This document shows, piece after piece, positions 36,971-44,863 of a stretch of 64,000 nt of DNA (positions are counted from its first letter, which is position 1; each line of letters begins with the position of its first letter). Below the pieces are notes generated by a model, which saw only the letters and a program-made list of their open reading frames with translations, did no database searches and was not told the origin of the DNA. Source of the DNA: Streptomyces roseoviridis (GTDB lineage: Bacteria; Actinomycetota; Actinomycetes; Streptomycetales; Streptomycetaceae); the NCBI RefSeq assembly GCF_039535235.1, contig NZ_BAAAWU010000001.1, positions 2,418,001 to 2,482,000 of the forward strand. Reading direction: 5' to 3'. Made by a program: the position numbers and the translations under genes.

Positions 36971-37920
36971 ACCGTCATCATGCACGGTCCCGCCGTTCCG
37001 CCCGCACGCAGCCACCGGCGGTACGGGGCGGCGCCCAGGGCCGCCTCCCGGTAGGCGGCGGCCAGTTCCGCGTACGGCCGGTCGAGCGGCACGCCCGGCG
37101 CGCCGTACAGCAGCAGCCGGACGGCCAGCGGGTCGCCGCACAGGGGTCGGACGGCCATGTCCTCGCGCGGGCCCGAGGTCGGCTGGCAGGGGGCGACGGC
37201 CTCGCCGAGGGCGATGAGCGAGGCGGCGGTGTGGTAGTCGGCGTGCAGCACCGGCGGGTCGAGGCCGGCCGCGCCCAGGACCCGGCGCAGCCCGTCCCAT
37301 TCGCCGTCCACGGCCGGGTCGACGGCCCACCGGTCGTGGGCCAGGTCGGCGAGCTCGACGACCTCGCGCGCGGCCGCCGGATGGTCCCGCGTCATGGAGA
37401 CGAACTGCGGTTCCCGCTCGACCAGGACGCGGCCCCGCAGTCCGTCCGGGACCCGCAGCGGGCAGCCCTCGACCTCGTGGACGAAGGCCAGGTCGAGTTG
37501 TCCGGCGGCGACCGTGCGCAGCAGGGCGCTGGCGGAGACGTCCACGCGCAGCGCGATGTCGGTGCCGGGCAGGCCCTGGCGGAGCCGGCGCAGCCAGCCC
37601 GGCAGGGCGCGGCTGGCGGTGGAGCCGACGCGCAGCGCGGGGCCGCCCGTGCGGGCGGCGGCGGCCCGGGTCTCGGTGATCAGGGCGGTCATGCCGTCGA
37701 CGAGGGGGCGGGCGCGGCTGAGGACGGCGCGGCCGATCGGGGTGGGGTGACAGCCGTTGCGGCCGCGGGAGAAGAGCTCGGCGCCGAGGGCGTTCTCGAT
37801 GCGGCGCAGCTGGGTGGTCAAGGAGGGCTGGCTGACACCGAGTTGGCGGGCGGCCTTGTGCAGACTGCCGGTCTCCGCGATGGCGCAGAGCGCCCGCAGG
37901 TGCCTCACCTCCAGCTCCAT
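36967..37920 (-). CDS. snpR: LysR-family regulator, probable activator of snapalysin (SnpR/MprR type)
   Basis: 317 residues. The N-terminal winged helix (LRALCAIAETGSLHKAARQLGVSQPSLTTQLRRIENALGAELF) is followed by the substrate-binding-like effector domain. It is transcribed divergently from the snapalysin gene, the classic LysR regulator/metalloprotease arrangement of Streptomyces. A T-N11-A palindrome lies between them. The start is the ATG at 37920. The stop overlaps the next gene, so the regulator heads a short leftward operon. Confidence 0.88.
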   Translation of the reverse strand: MELEVRHLRALCAIAETGSLHKAARQLGVSQPSLTTQLRRIENALGAELFSRGRNGCHPTPIGRAVLSRARPLVDGMTALITETRAAAARTGGPALRVGSTASRALPGWLRRLRQGLPGTDIALRVDVSASALLRTVAAGQLDLAFVHEVEGCPLRVPDGLRGRVLVEREPQFVSMTRDHPAAAREVVELADLAHDRWAVDPAVDGEWDGLRRVLGAAGLDPPVLHADYHTAASLIALGEAVAPCQPTSGPREDMAVRPLCGDPLAVRLLLYGAPGVPLDRPYAELAAAYREAALGAAPYRRWLRAGGTAGPCMMTV

Positions 37921-37995
37921 GGCCCCGAGGTTAGGGCGAGGGCCGCCCACCGCACCAGACCGTCACGCGCCTCCTGCCGCCGCCAACTGCCGCGT

Positions 37996-38012
37996 GATAG
38001 CGCGGGGTTATC
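37996..38012. promoter_or_regulatory. LysR-type operator between snpR and snpA
   Basis: GATA (37996-37999), nine bases, TATC (38009-38012); it contains a T-N11-A core (T37998, A38010). It is centred about 80 bp upstream of the snapalysin ATG, suitable for LysR activation. Confidence 0.55.
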
Positions 38013-38084
38013 GGCGGATGGCATCATTCCCCACCCGCCCCGGCTCCCTCGACACTCTCCTCAACCCCACAGGAGGAGCCCCCC

Positions 38085-38735
38085 ATGAGACACCCGAAGT
38101 TCCTCACGTCCCTGTTGACCGCCGCCCTCGGCGCCGGCCTCACCCTCTCCCTCGGAGCCGCCCCCGCCGCCGCGCTCCCCGGCGCGGCTTCCGCCGCCGC
38201 GCCCGCGGTGGCTTACGCCGGTTCCGCCGAGGAGGCCAAGGCCAACCAGGCGTTCTTCGAAGCCGTCGTCACGTCGGTCGCGAAGAAGCGGGCCGCCACG
38301 CCTGGTGCCACCGCCGTCACCGTCGTCTACAGCGCCGCCAACGCACCCACCTTCCGCACCCAGATCGCGCGTTCGGCGCAGATATGGAACAGCTCCGTCG
38401 TCAACGTCCGCCTGGTGGAGGGATCCAACGCCGACTTCCGGTACTACGAGGGCAACGACTCCCGCGGCTCGTACGCGAGCACCGACGGGCACGGCAACGG
38501 CTACATCTTCCTCGACTACCGGCAGAACCAGCAGTACAACTCCACGCGCGTCACCGCCCACGAGACCGGGCACGTGCTCGGGCTCCCCGACCACTACAGC
38601 GGCCCGTGCAGCGAGCTGATGTCCGGTGGCGGGCCCGGCACGTCCTGCACGAACGCCTACCCGAACGCGCAGGAGCGGGCCCGGGTCGACCAGCTCTGGC
38701 GCTACGGGCTCGCCTCCGCGTTCAAGGCGGGCTGA
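38085..38735 (+). CDS. snpA: Snapalysin (M7 secreted metalloprotease)
   Basis: 216-residue preproenzyme. The signal peptide (about 1-30, ending APAAA) is followed by a short propeptide and the M7 catalytic domain with zinc motif [11 protein letters not shown]: His159, Glu160, His163, Asp169 as third ligand. The C-terminal [14 protein letters not shown] gives the disulfide/Met-turn region. It degrades proteins outside the cell, preferring aromatic P1' residues in known homologues. AGGAGGAG precedes the ATG. Divergent from its presumed LysR activator. Confidence 0.97.
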   Translation: MRHPKFLTSLLTAALGAGLTLSLGAAPAAALPGAASAAAPAVAYAGSAEEAKANQAFFEAVVTSVAKKRAATPGATAVTVVYSAANAPTFRTQIARSAQIWNSSVVNVRLVEGSNADFRYYEGNDSRGSYASTDGHGNGYIFLDYRQNQQYNSTRVTAHETGHVLGLPDHYSGPCSELMSGGGPGTSCTNAYPNAQERARVDQLWRYGLASAFKAG

Positions 38736-38838
38736 GCGGCCCGGGGGCGAGGGACGGCGCCGCCGTTCCTCGCCCCCGCGGGCGCCGGCCGGGCCGTCCG
38801 GGGGACTGCCGGCGACTGTGCGGCGGCCGGCCGCGCGG

Positions 38839-39258
38839 TCAGGCGGCCTGCGGCAGCCTCCGGCCGAACTCGGTGCCCGGCGGCAGCTGGCGGCGGACCC
38901 GGCCGAGCGCCTCCTCGAAGTCGCCGCCGGCGATTCCGGAGGCGAAGACGGCTCCCCCGTAGTGGAGGGTGAGGCTGAGGTCGGCCCGCTCGCCGAGGGT
39001 GAGCAGGCAGCTGAGCGTGGCCTGCTGGGTGACGCCGTCCGCGACGACGGGGAGCGGCAGGTCCCACTCCAGCACGCACCCGGTGAGGGCCTGCCCGCCC
39101 TCGTCCGCGGCACGCAGGGCGTCGAAGGTCGCGCCCGTGTACTCGATTCCCCTGATCCGGGTGGCCACGTGGCTCCCGGCGGCCGTGATGACGATCGCTT
39201 CCGCACCACGGCGGTCCCGGTACCAACCGGTCCAGACTTCTGTCGACTCCGATGACAT
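38839..39258 (-). CDS. DUF6304-like hypothetical protein
   Basis: 139 residues of beta-rich, soluble protein (WTGWYRDRRGAEAIVITAAG, IRGIEYTGATFDALR, GCVLEWDLPLPVV, ATLSCLLTLG, LTLHYGGAVFASG). The pattern fits the Streptomyces DUF6304 family from recall, though the usual C-terminal Cys-rich part is not present. Function unknown. Convergent with snapalysin. Confidence 0.7.
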   Translation of the reverse strand: MSSESTEVWTGWYRDRRGAEAIVITAAGSHVATRIRGIEYTGATFDALRAADEGGQALTGCVLEWDLPLPVVADGVTQQATLSCLLTLGERADLSLTLHYGGAVFASGIAGGDFEEALGRVRRQLPPGTEFGRRLPQAA

Positions 39259-39300
39259 GCGCGGACTGTAGCGGTATGACCGGCTCCGGCGCGCGGCCGG

Positions 39301-39615
39301 TCACCCGGGGGCCGGACTTCTCCCGGTCTCGCCGTTCTTGCCGGTCACGTACGTGCTAGTGGCATCCGCACCGCCGGCCGGATCCTCGGCTCCGCCGCCC
39401 GGGCCGGTGCGCGGTCCGGCACCGGCTTCCAGGACCCCTTCGGGGGCCTCGTACCGCGGGCACTCCGGATTGGTGCAGGGCTGCACCTCCCACTCCGGGA
39501 CCCAGGCACCGAGGACCTTGTGCCGCTTGGCGAGCACCTGGAGGGGCTGTCCGCAGGCCGGGCAATCGTGCCGCGCCTGCGGGTCCCTCGTCGTGTGCGG
39601 AAGGTCGCCGCTCAT
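39301..39615 (-). CDS. Small zinc-ribbon-like hypothetical protein
   Basis: 104 residues. Two Cys pairs, CPACGQPL and PCTNPECPRY, look like a zinc ribbon; the remainder is a Gly/Pro/Ala-rich disordered tail. The ATG at 39615 is used. Function unknown. It lies 26 bp downstream of the reductase gene on the same strand. Confidence 0.65.
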   Translation of the reverse strand: MSGDLPHTTRDPQARHDCPACGQPLQVLAKRHKVLGAWVPEWEVQPCTNPECPRYEAPEGVLEAGAGPRTGPGGGAEDPAGGADATSTYVTGKNGETGRSPAPG

Positions 39616-39641
39616 GCCTCCAGGGTAGGGCGCGGGCGCCG

Positions 39642-40229
39642 TCACCGCTTCCTGGTGTACGTGCGGACCAGCACGCCGTTGTCGAAGCTCCGGACGTCGC
39701 CCAGGGCGAAGTCGCGCGGGGCGAAGTCGGTGCCGAACATCGGCATGCCGGCGCCGAAGACCTGCGGGTAGGTCTTGATGACCAGTTCATCGATCTCGTC
39801 GATGAGCTCGCCCGCGATGGTGGAGCCGCCGCAGAGCCAGATGTCGAGCGGACCGTCCTCGGCCTTGAGCTCGCGGATGCGGCCGACGAGGTCGTCGGCG
39901 ATCAGCTCGACGTGGGGGTCGGGTGACTCGGCCAGCGACCGGGTCGCGACGAGTTCCCGCAGGTGGGCGTACGGGCTGGTGATGCCGACGTCCAGGCCGA
40001 CGCGGTACGAGTTCAGGCCCTGGAGCACCGTGTCGTAGTGACGGTTGGGGGTGCCGGCCTCGATGCCGAGGACCGGCCACGCGTGGGCGGCGATCGTCTC
40101 GGGGTATTCCGCCTTCAGGTACTCCAGGAACTCCCCGGTCACGTACGCGTACGTGGAGGAGCCATCGCCCTTCGGGTCGCCGATGAAGCCGTCGATCGAG
40201 CAGGCGATGAAGTAGGTGAGCTTGCGCAA
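39642..40229 (-). CDS. Dihydrofolate-reductase/RibD C-terminal family protein
   Basis: About 195 residues of the DHFR-like fold (LTYFIACSIDGFIGDPKGD, then WLCGGSTIAGELIDEIDELVIKTYPQVFGAG). Such reductases use NADPH; most of this subgroup have no assigned substrate. The conserved N-terminus begins at a TTG codon (40229) after GAAAGAGA; upstream GTG extensions look unlike the family. The start codon itself lies in a TTGCGCAA palindrome that recurs 78 bp upstream in inverted orientation, so expression is probably controlled there. Confidence 0.82.
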   Translation of the reverse strand: MRKLTYFIACSIDGFIGDPKGDGSSTYAYVTGEFLEYLKAEYPETIAAHAWPVLGIEAGTPNRHYDTVLQGLNSYRVGLDVGITSPYAHLRELVATRSLAESPDPHVELIADDLVGRIRELKAEDGPLDIWLCGGSTIAGELIDEIDELVIKTYPQVFGAGMPMFGTDFAPRDFALGDVRSFDNGVLVRTYTRKR

Positions 40230-40309
40230 ACCGGATCTCTTTCGGTAGGTGGCGCGGTCGCCTTGACCACGACATGCATAGTGCTCCACCCATAGTGGTT
40301 TGCGCAAGC
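40220..40309. promoter_or_regulatory. Inverted pair of TTGCGCAA-containing 13-bp boxes
   Basis: GCTTGCGCAAACC (40220-40232) and its exact inverse GGTTTGCGCAAGC (40297-40309) flank the promoter region of the DHFR-like gene. Each contains the 8-bp palindrome TTGCGCAA; the downstream box covers the TTG start. Likely operators for an unidentified dimeric repressor. Confidence 0.55.
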
Positions 40310-40349
40310 CTTCTCGCACACCGGTTCGCGCGGATGCGGGACCGGTGCC

Positions 40350-41402
40350 TCAGCGGCTCCGACGCGTCACGAACTCCGCGAGCGCCAGCAAGTCCTCGGC
40401 CGCCGACAGATCGGGCACCGCCCGCGAGAGTTGCTCCACGGCCCGCGCCATCCGCTCCGCCGCCTGGTTCTGCGCCCAGTCCCGGCCGCCCGCCCGCTCC
40501 ACCGCGTCCGCCGCCGCCCGCACCGCTTCGGCGTCCAGGGCCGGGCGGGCGTAGAGCGCGGCCAGCTCCTCCCCCGCCGGGGTCCCGGAGACGAGCGCCG
40601 CCACCACCGGCAGCGACTTCTTGTGGGCGACGAGGTCGGCGCCGGCGGGCTTGCCGGTCCGCCCCGGGTCGCCCCAGATGCCGATCAGGTCGTCGATCAG
40701 CTGGAAGGCGAGGCCGGCCTCCCGGCCGAAGGCGTCCAGTGCCGCGACCGCCTCCTCGTCCGCTCCCGCGTACAGCGCGCCGAGCGCACAGGCACAGCCC
40801 AGCAAGGCGCCGGTCTTGGCGGTGGCCATCGCCACCACCTCGTCCAGGGAGACCTCGTGCGGGCCACGTTGCTCGAAGGCGCAGTCCGCCTGCTGGCCCG
40901 CGCAGAGCTCGATGACACAGGCGGCCAGCCGGGCCGACGCCTCGGTGGACGCCGGGTGCGGGTCCTCGGCGAGCAGCCGCAGCGCGAGCGCGTTCATGGC
41001 GTCGCCGGCGAGCAGGGCGTCGGGGATGCCGAACACGGCCCAGGCGGTGGGGCGGTGCCGCCGGGTCGGGTCCTCGTCGACGATGTCGTCGTGGAGCAGG
41101 GTGAAGTTGTGGGCCAGCTCCACCGCGGCCGCGGCCTTCACGGCCGGGGCGGGGTCGGCGCCGAGCGCGCGGGCGGCGGCGAGCACCAGGGCCGGCCGGA
41201 TCGCCTTGCCGGCCTGTCCCGCGGCGGGGCTGCCGTCCGCGTGCTCCCAGCCGAAGTGGTACTTCGCGATGCGCCGTATGGATCCCGGCAGCGACTCGAC
41301 GGTCGTCCGCAGCTGGGGATCGACGACGCTGCGCGCCCGGTCCAGGAGGAGCACGGCGCCCTGCGCTCCGCTCGCGGTGTCCGCGCTGGTCGTGGTGGTC
41401 AT
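40350..41402 (-). CDS. Polyprenyl diphosphate synthase, family 2B encapsulin cargo type
   Basis: 350-residue all-helical isoprenyl diphosphate synthase. The first Asp-rich motif is LLHDDIVDED; the second is LIDDLIGIWGD, where the third Asp of DDxxD is replaced, as in encapsulin-associated members. A short flexible N-terminus (MTTTTSADTASGAQG) could carry the cargo-loading signal. It extends allylic diphosphates with isopentenyl diphosphate; product length is not predictable here. The ATG at 41402 is used, though a TTG at 41408 is better spaced from GAGGAAAG. It follows the shell gene on the same strand. Confidence 0.9.
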   Translation of the reverse strand: MTTTTSADTASGAQGAVLLLDRARSVVDPQLRTTVESLPGSIRRIAKYHFGWEHADGSPAAGQAGKAIRPALVLAAARALGADPAPAVKAAAAVELAHNFTLLHDDIVDEDPTRRHRPTAWAVFGIPDALLAGDAMNALALRLLAEDPHPASTEASARLAACVIELCAGQQADCAFEQRGPHEVSLDEVVAMATAKTGALLGCACALGALYAGADEEAVAALDAFGREAGLAFQLIDDLIGIWGDPGRTGKPAGADLVAHKKSLPVVAALVSGTPAGEELAALYARPALDAEAVRAAADAVERAGGRDWAQNQAAERMARAVEQLSRAVPDLSAAEDLLALAEFVTRRSR

Positions 41403-41515
41403 GTTCAACAGTCGCTTTCCTCGCGGCCGGTACGGCGGCCCCCGCGGCGGGAGCCGGGAGCGTCGGGAGTGGCCGGCGGGGGCGGTCGGCCGCCCCCGCC
41501 GGGCCGGAGGCCGGC

Positions 41516-42931
41516 TCACCGCCAGCGGCTGACCTCCACGTTCTCCAGGACGCCCAGCGCGTCGGGCACCAGGACGGCCGCCGAGTAGTAGGCCGTGACG
41601 AGGTAGGAGATGATCGCCTGCTCGTCGATGCCCATGAAGCGGCACGACAGGCTGGGCTCGATCTCGTCGGGCAGGCCGGGCTGGTGCAGGCCGATCACGC
41701 CCTGCTCGGACTCGCCCGTACGCATGCAGATGATGGACGTGGTGCCCGCGTCCGAGACCGGGATCTTGTCGCAGGGGTAGATCGGCACCCCGCGCCAGGT
41801 CGTGATGCGGGTGCCGTCGACGTCGATCGTGTCGGCGGCCAGGCCCCGCCTGTTGAGCTCGCGGCCGAAGGCGGCGATGGCGCGCGGGTGGGCCAGGAAC
41901 ATCCGGGAGCCGCGCCGGCGGGAGAGCAGCTCGTCCAGGTCGTCCGGACCGGGCACGCCGTCGTGCGGCTGGAGGCGCTGCCCGTAGTCGCAGTTGGAGA
42001 GGAGACCGAACTCGCGGTTGTTGACGAGCTCGTGCTCCTGGCGCTCGCGCAGCGCCTCGACCGTGAGCCGCAGCTGCTGCTCGGTCTGGTTCATCGGCTG
42101 GTTGTAGAGGTCGGCCACGCGGGTGTGGACCTTGAGCACGGTCTGGGCGACGCTCAGCTCGTACTCGCGCGGGGAGGCCTCGTAGTCCACGAAGGTGTGC
42201 GGCAGCACGGCCTCGCCGACGTGGCCCGCGGACAGGTCGATGGCCGCCTCGCCGTACTTGTTGGTGCGCCGGCGGGGCAGCGCGGCGTACTCCGCGAGAT
42301 GACCGGCGAGCGAGCCGGCCCGCTCGGCGAGGTTGAGCACGTCGGCCCGGGTGAGCTCCAGGACCGTACAGGCGGTGGCGGCGCGGGCGGTCCACTCCCA
42401 GGTGGCGTCCTCGCTGACCAGCGAGGCGTCGCCGAAGTAGGCGCCGTCGGCGAGGACGCCGAGGACGGCCTCGTCCCCGTAGGGCCCCTCGCCGACCTGT
42501 TCGACCCTGCCGTGGGCCAGCAGGTGGACCCGGTCGGTGTTCTCGCCGCGGAGGGCGATGACCTCGCCCGCCGCGTACTCCCGCTGCCGGCAGCGGGACG
42601 CCAGCTCCGCGAGGGCGTCGTCGTCGTCGTAACCGCGCAGGGCGGGGAGTTCACCGAGCTCGGCCGGGATGACGGCGACGCGCTCACCGGTCTGCACGAA
42701 GGTGACGCGCCCGTCGCCGACGGCGTGGCTGAGCCTGCGGTTGACCCGGTACGTGCCTCCCTTGACCTGCACCCAGGGCAGCGTCCGCAGCAGCCAGCGG
42801 GAGCTGATCTCCTGCATCTGCGGGACCGACTTGGTGGTGGTCGCGAGGTTCCGCGCGGCGGCGGTCCCGAGACTCTGCTGCGGGACCGCCCGGCCCGCGC
42901 GGACCTCGTCACCAACCGAACCAACGGACAT
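41516..42931 (-). CDS. Family 2B encapsulin shell protein (EshA-like, with CNB insertion)
   Basis: 471 residues, the length of EshA-type proteins. HK97-fold shell segments flank an inserted cyclic-nucleotide-binding-like domain (about 97-215: [42 protein letters not shown]). The phosphate-cassette Arg of true cAMP binders is not evident after FGDASL, so nucleotide binding is uncertain. The C-terminal part ([44 protein letters not shown]) is the shell core. It forms a protein nanocompartment housing the polyprenyl synthase encoded downstream. EshA relatives affect antibiotic production and sporogenic growth in S. griseus. Confidence 0.92.
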   Translation of the reverse strand: MSVGSVGDEVRAGRAVPQQSLGTAAARNLATTTKSVPQMQEISSRWLLRTLPWVQVKGGTYRVNRRLSHAVGDGRVTFVQTGERVAVIPAELGELPALRGYDDDDALAELASRCRQREYAAGEVIALRGENTDRVHLLAHGRVEQVGEGPYGDEAVLGVLADGAYFGDASLVSEDATWEWTARAATACTVLELTRADVLNLAERAGSLAGHLAEYAALPRRRTNKYGEAAIDLSAGHVGEAVLPHTFVDYEASPREYELSVAQTVLKVHTRVADLYNQPMNQTEQQLRLTVEALRERQEHELVNNREFGLLSNCDYGQRLQPHDGVPGPDDLDELLSRRRGSRMFLAHPRAIAAFGRELNRRGLAADTIDVDGTRITTWRGVPIYPCDKIPVSDAGTTSIICMRTGESEQGVIGLHQPGLPDEIEPSLSCRFMGIDEQAIISYLVTAYYSAAVLVPDALGVLENVEVSRWR

Positions 42932-43195
42932 GGAACTCCCTCTCGATACGACAGAACTGCGAGGGAAAGCCTTTCAGCACGGAGCGTGTCCGCGCCATTA
43001 CACAAAAGAGTGGGAGTGGGCGGGACTCGACCGGGGCATCGGCGCACGATGTCGCGGGCGCCCGGCACGGCGCCTCGCTCCCGTCCCGCGGGCCCTGTCC
43101 GGATCGGCTCGCACACGGTCCGAACGGATGGCAGCGGAGTCGATCGCTCCGGTACTCCGGAGGAACCGCTATCCCCTGCCTGAAAGGAGCCGGTC

Positions 43196-43786
43196 ATGGC
43201 CTCACCCATGTCCGCGAGCCGCTTCCTCGACGCGCTGCGCGACGAGGGCCTGACGGTCGTCGAGGTCGGCGACTGGCGTACTCACAACCGCAACCACAAA
43301 GGGCCCTGGGGCCCGGTGCACGGCGTGATGATCCACCACACCGTCACCCGGGGCACCAGCAACACCGTGCGCATCTGCCGGGACGGCCACAGCGGCCTGC
43401 CGGGGCCGCTGTGCCACGGCGTGATCGCCAAGGACGGCACCGTCCACCTGGTCGGCTACGGCAGAGCCAACCACGCCGGTCTCGGCGACGACGAGGTGCT
43501 GCGGGCGGTCATCGCCGAGAAGCGCCTGCCGCGCGACGACGAGGCCACCACGGACGGCAACCGCCACTTCTACGGATTCGAGTGCGAGAACCTCGGCGAC
43601 GGCGAGGACCCGTGGCCGAAGGTGCAGCTGGACGCCATCGCCAAGGCCGCGGCGGCGGTGTGCCGGGTGCACGGCTGGACCCACCGCTCGGTCATCGGCC
43701 ACCTGGAGTGGCAGCCGGGCAAGGTGGACCCGCGCGGCTTCACCATGGCCTCGATGCGCGGACGGATCGCCGACCGGCTGCGCTGA
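43196..43786 (+). CDS. N-acetylmuramoyl-L-alanine amidase (PGRP/amidase_2) without signal peptide
   Basis: 196 residues. The amidase_2/PGRP fold has HGVMIHHTVTRG (zinc His), YGFECENLGDGEDPW and RSVIGHLEWQPGKVDPRGF (second His and Asp). It cleaves the muramoyl-alanine bond of peptidoglycan. The N-terminus (MSASRFLDALRDEGLTVVEV) has no secretion signal and looks phage-endolysin-like, so release would need a holin-like route, lysis or cytosolic recycling. GAAAGGAG lies 7 bases before the ATG. Confidence 0.88.
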   Translation: MASPMSASRFLDALRDEGLTVVEVGDWRTHNRNHKGPWGPVHGVMIHHTVTRGTSNTVRICRDGHSGLPGPLCHGVIAKDGTVHLVGYGRANHAGLGDDEVLRAVIAEKRLPRDDEATTDGNRHFYGFECENLGDGEDPWPKVQLDAIAKAAAAVCRVHGWTHRSVIGHLEWQPGKVDPRGFTMASMRGRIADRLR

Positions 43787-43814
43787 CGCCCGCGAGGGCG
43801 GCGAGAATGTCCGG

Positions 43815-44759
43815 GTGAACGCGTTCGATCCCGCCCGCCTGCGGCCCCGGCTCCCTTCCCCCCTGGAGCCGGCCGTGGACGAGCGCTTCACCCGGCGCGG
43901 CCTGACGCTGCTGCTCAAGCGGGACGACCTGATCCACCCCGACCTGCCCGGCAACAAGTGGCGCAAGCTCGCCCTCAACCTGCGGGAGGCCGGCGGACGG
44001 CCGGTGCTCACCTTCGGGGGCGCCTACTCCAACCACCTGCGGGCGACGGCCGCCGCCGGCCGGCTGCTCGGCTTCGCCACGATCGGCGTCGTGCGCGGCG
44101 ACGAGCTGGCCGGCCGGCCGCTCAACCCGTCCCTGGCGCGCTGCGCGGCGGACGGCATGCGGCTCGTGTTCGCCGACCGCGCCACGTACCGCGCGAAGCA
44201 CCGGCCCGAGGCCCTGGCCCGGCTCCTGGCGCTGGCCGGCGCCCCCGACGACGTGTACGTGGTCCCCGAGGGCGGCAGCAACGTGCTCGCCGTCCGCGGC
44301 TGCGTGGAGCTCGGCCGCGAGCTGAACGGCGCCGAGGACCCGCCGGACGTCGTCGCCGTCGCCTGCGGCACCGGCGGGACCCTCGCCGGTCTGGCCGCCG
44401 CCTTCGAGGGGCGGACCCTGGGCGTGCCGGTCCTCAGGGGAGGCTTCCTGGGCCGCGAGGTCCAGGCCCTGCAGGAGGCGGCGTTCGGCGGTCCGCGCGG
44501 CGACTGGCGGCTCGACGAGCGCTTCCACTTCGGCGGCTACGCCCGTACGACCCCGGAACTCGACGCCTTCGCACAGGATTTCGGCACGCGGCATGAACTC
44601 GCCATCGAGCGACTGTATGTCGCCAAAATGCTCTACGGACTGACCGCCCTCGCCGAGGAGGGCGCCTTCGCCCCCGGCACCCGCATCGCCGCCGTCGTCA
44701 CCGGGGCGCCGGAGCCCGGCCCGGACTCCGGCGCCGGGCGGCCACGCGGGAGCGGTTAG
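43815..44759 (+). CDS. 1-aminocyclopropane-1-carboxylate deaminase/D-cysteine desulfhydrase family
   Basis: 314-residue PLP enzyme. The Schiff-base Lys is in LPGNKWRKLALNL, followed by TFGGAYSNHLRA, VPEGGSNVLAVRGC and the glycine phosphate loop VAVACGTGGTLAGLAAA. It degrades D-cysteine or ACC to 2-oxoacid and ammonia; the two activities are not separable from sequence alone. GTG start. It follows the amidase by 28 bp and may be co-transcribed. Confidence 0.9.
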   Translation: MNAFDPARLRPRLPSPLEPAVDERFTRRGLTLLLKRDDLIHPDLPGNKWRKLALNLREAGGRPVLTFGGAYSNHLRATAAAGRLLGFATIGVVRGDELAGRPLNPSLARCAADGMRLVFADRATYRAKHRPEALARLLALAGAPDDVYVVPEGGSNVLAVRGCVELGRELNGAEDPPDVVAVACGTGGTLAGLAAAFEGRTLGVPVLRGGFLGREVQALQEAAFGGPRGDWRLDERFHFGGYARTTPELDAFAQDFGTRHELAIERLYVAKMLYGLTALAEEGAFAPGTRIAAVVTGAPEPGPDSGAGRPRGSG

Positions 44760-44760
44760 G

Positions 44761-44828
44761 GGGTGTCGTGTCGATCAGGCCGGATCAGGGCCGGGCGGCG
44801 CGAGCCCGGCGAGATCGGCGAGACACCC
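44761..44828. terminator. Interrupted hairpin between converging genes
   Basis: GGGTGTC (44761-44767) pairs with GACACCC (44822-44828) and CGATC (44772-44776) with GATCG (44813-44817), around inner GC-rich pairing. It lies between the PLP enzyme and antiporter stops. Plausible bidirectional terminator. Confidence 0.45.
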
Positions 44829-44863
44829 GCCGGCCGCGTCCCCAGCCTCACAGGTCAGTACAG

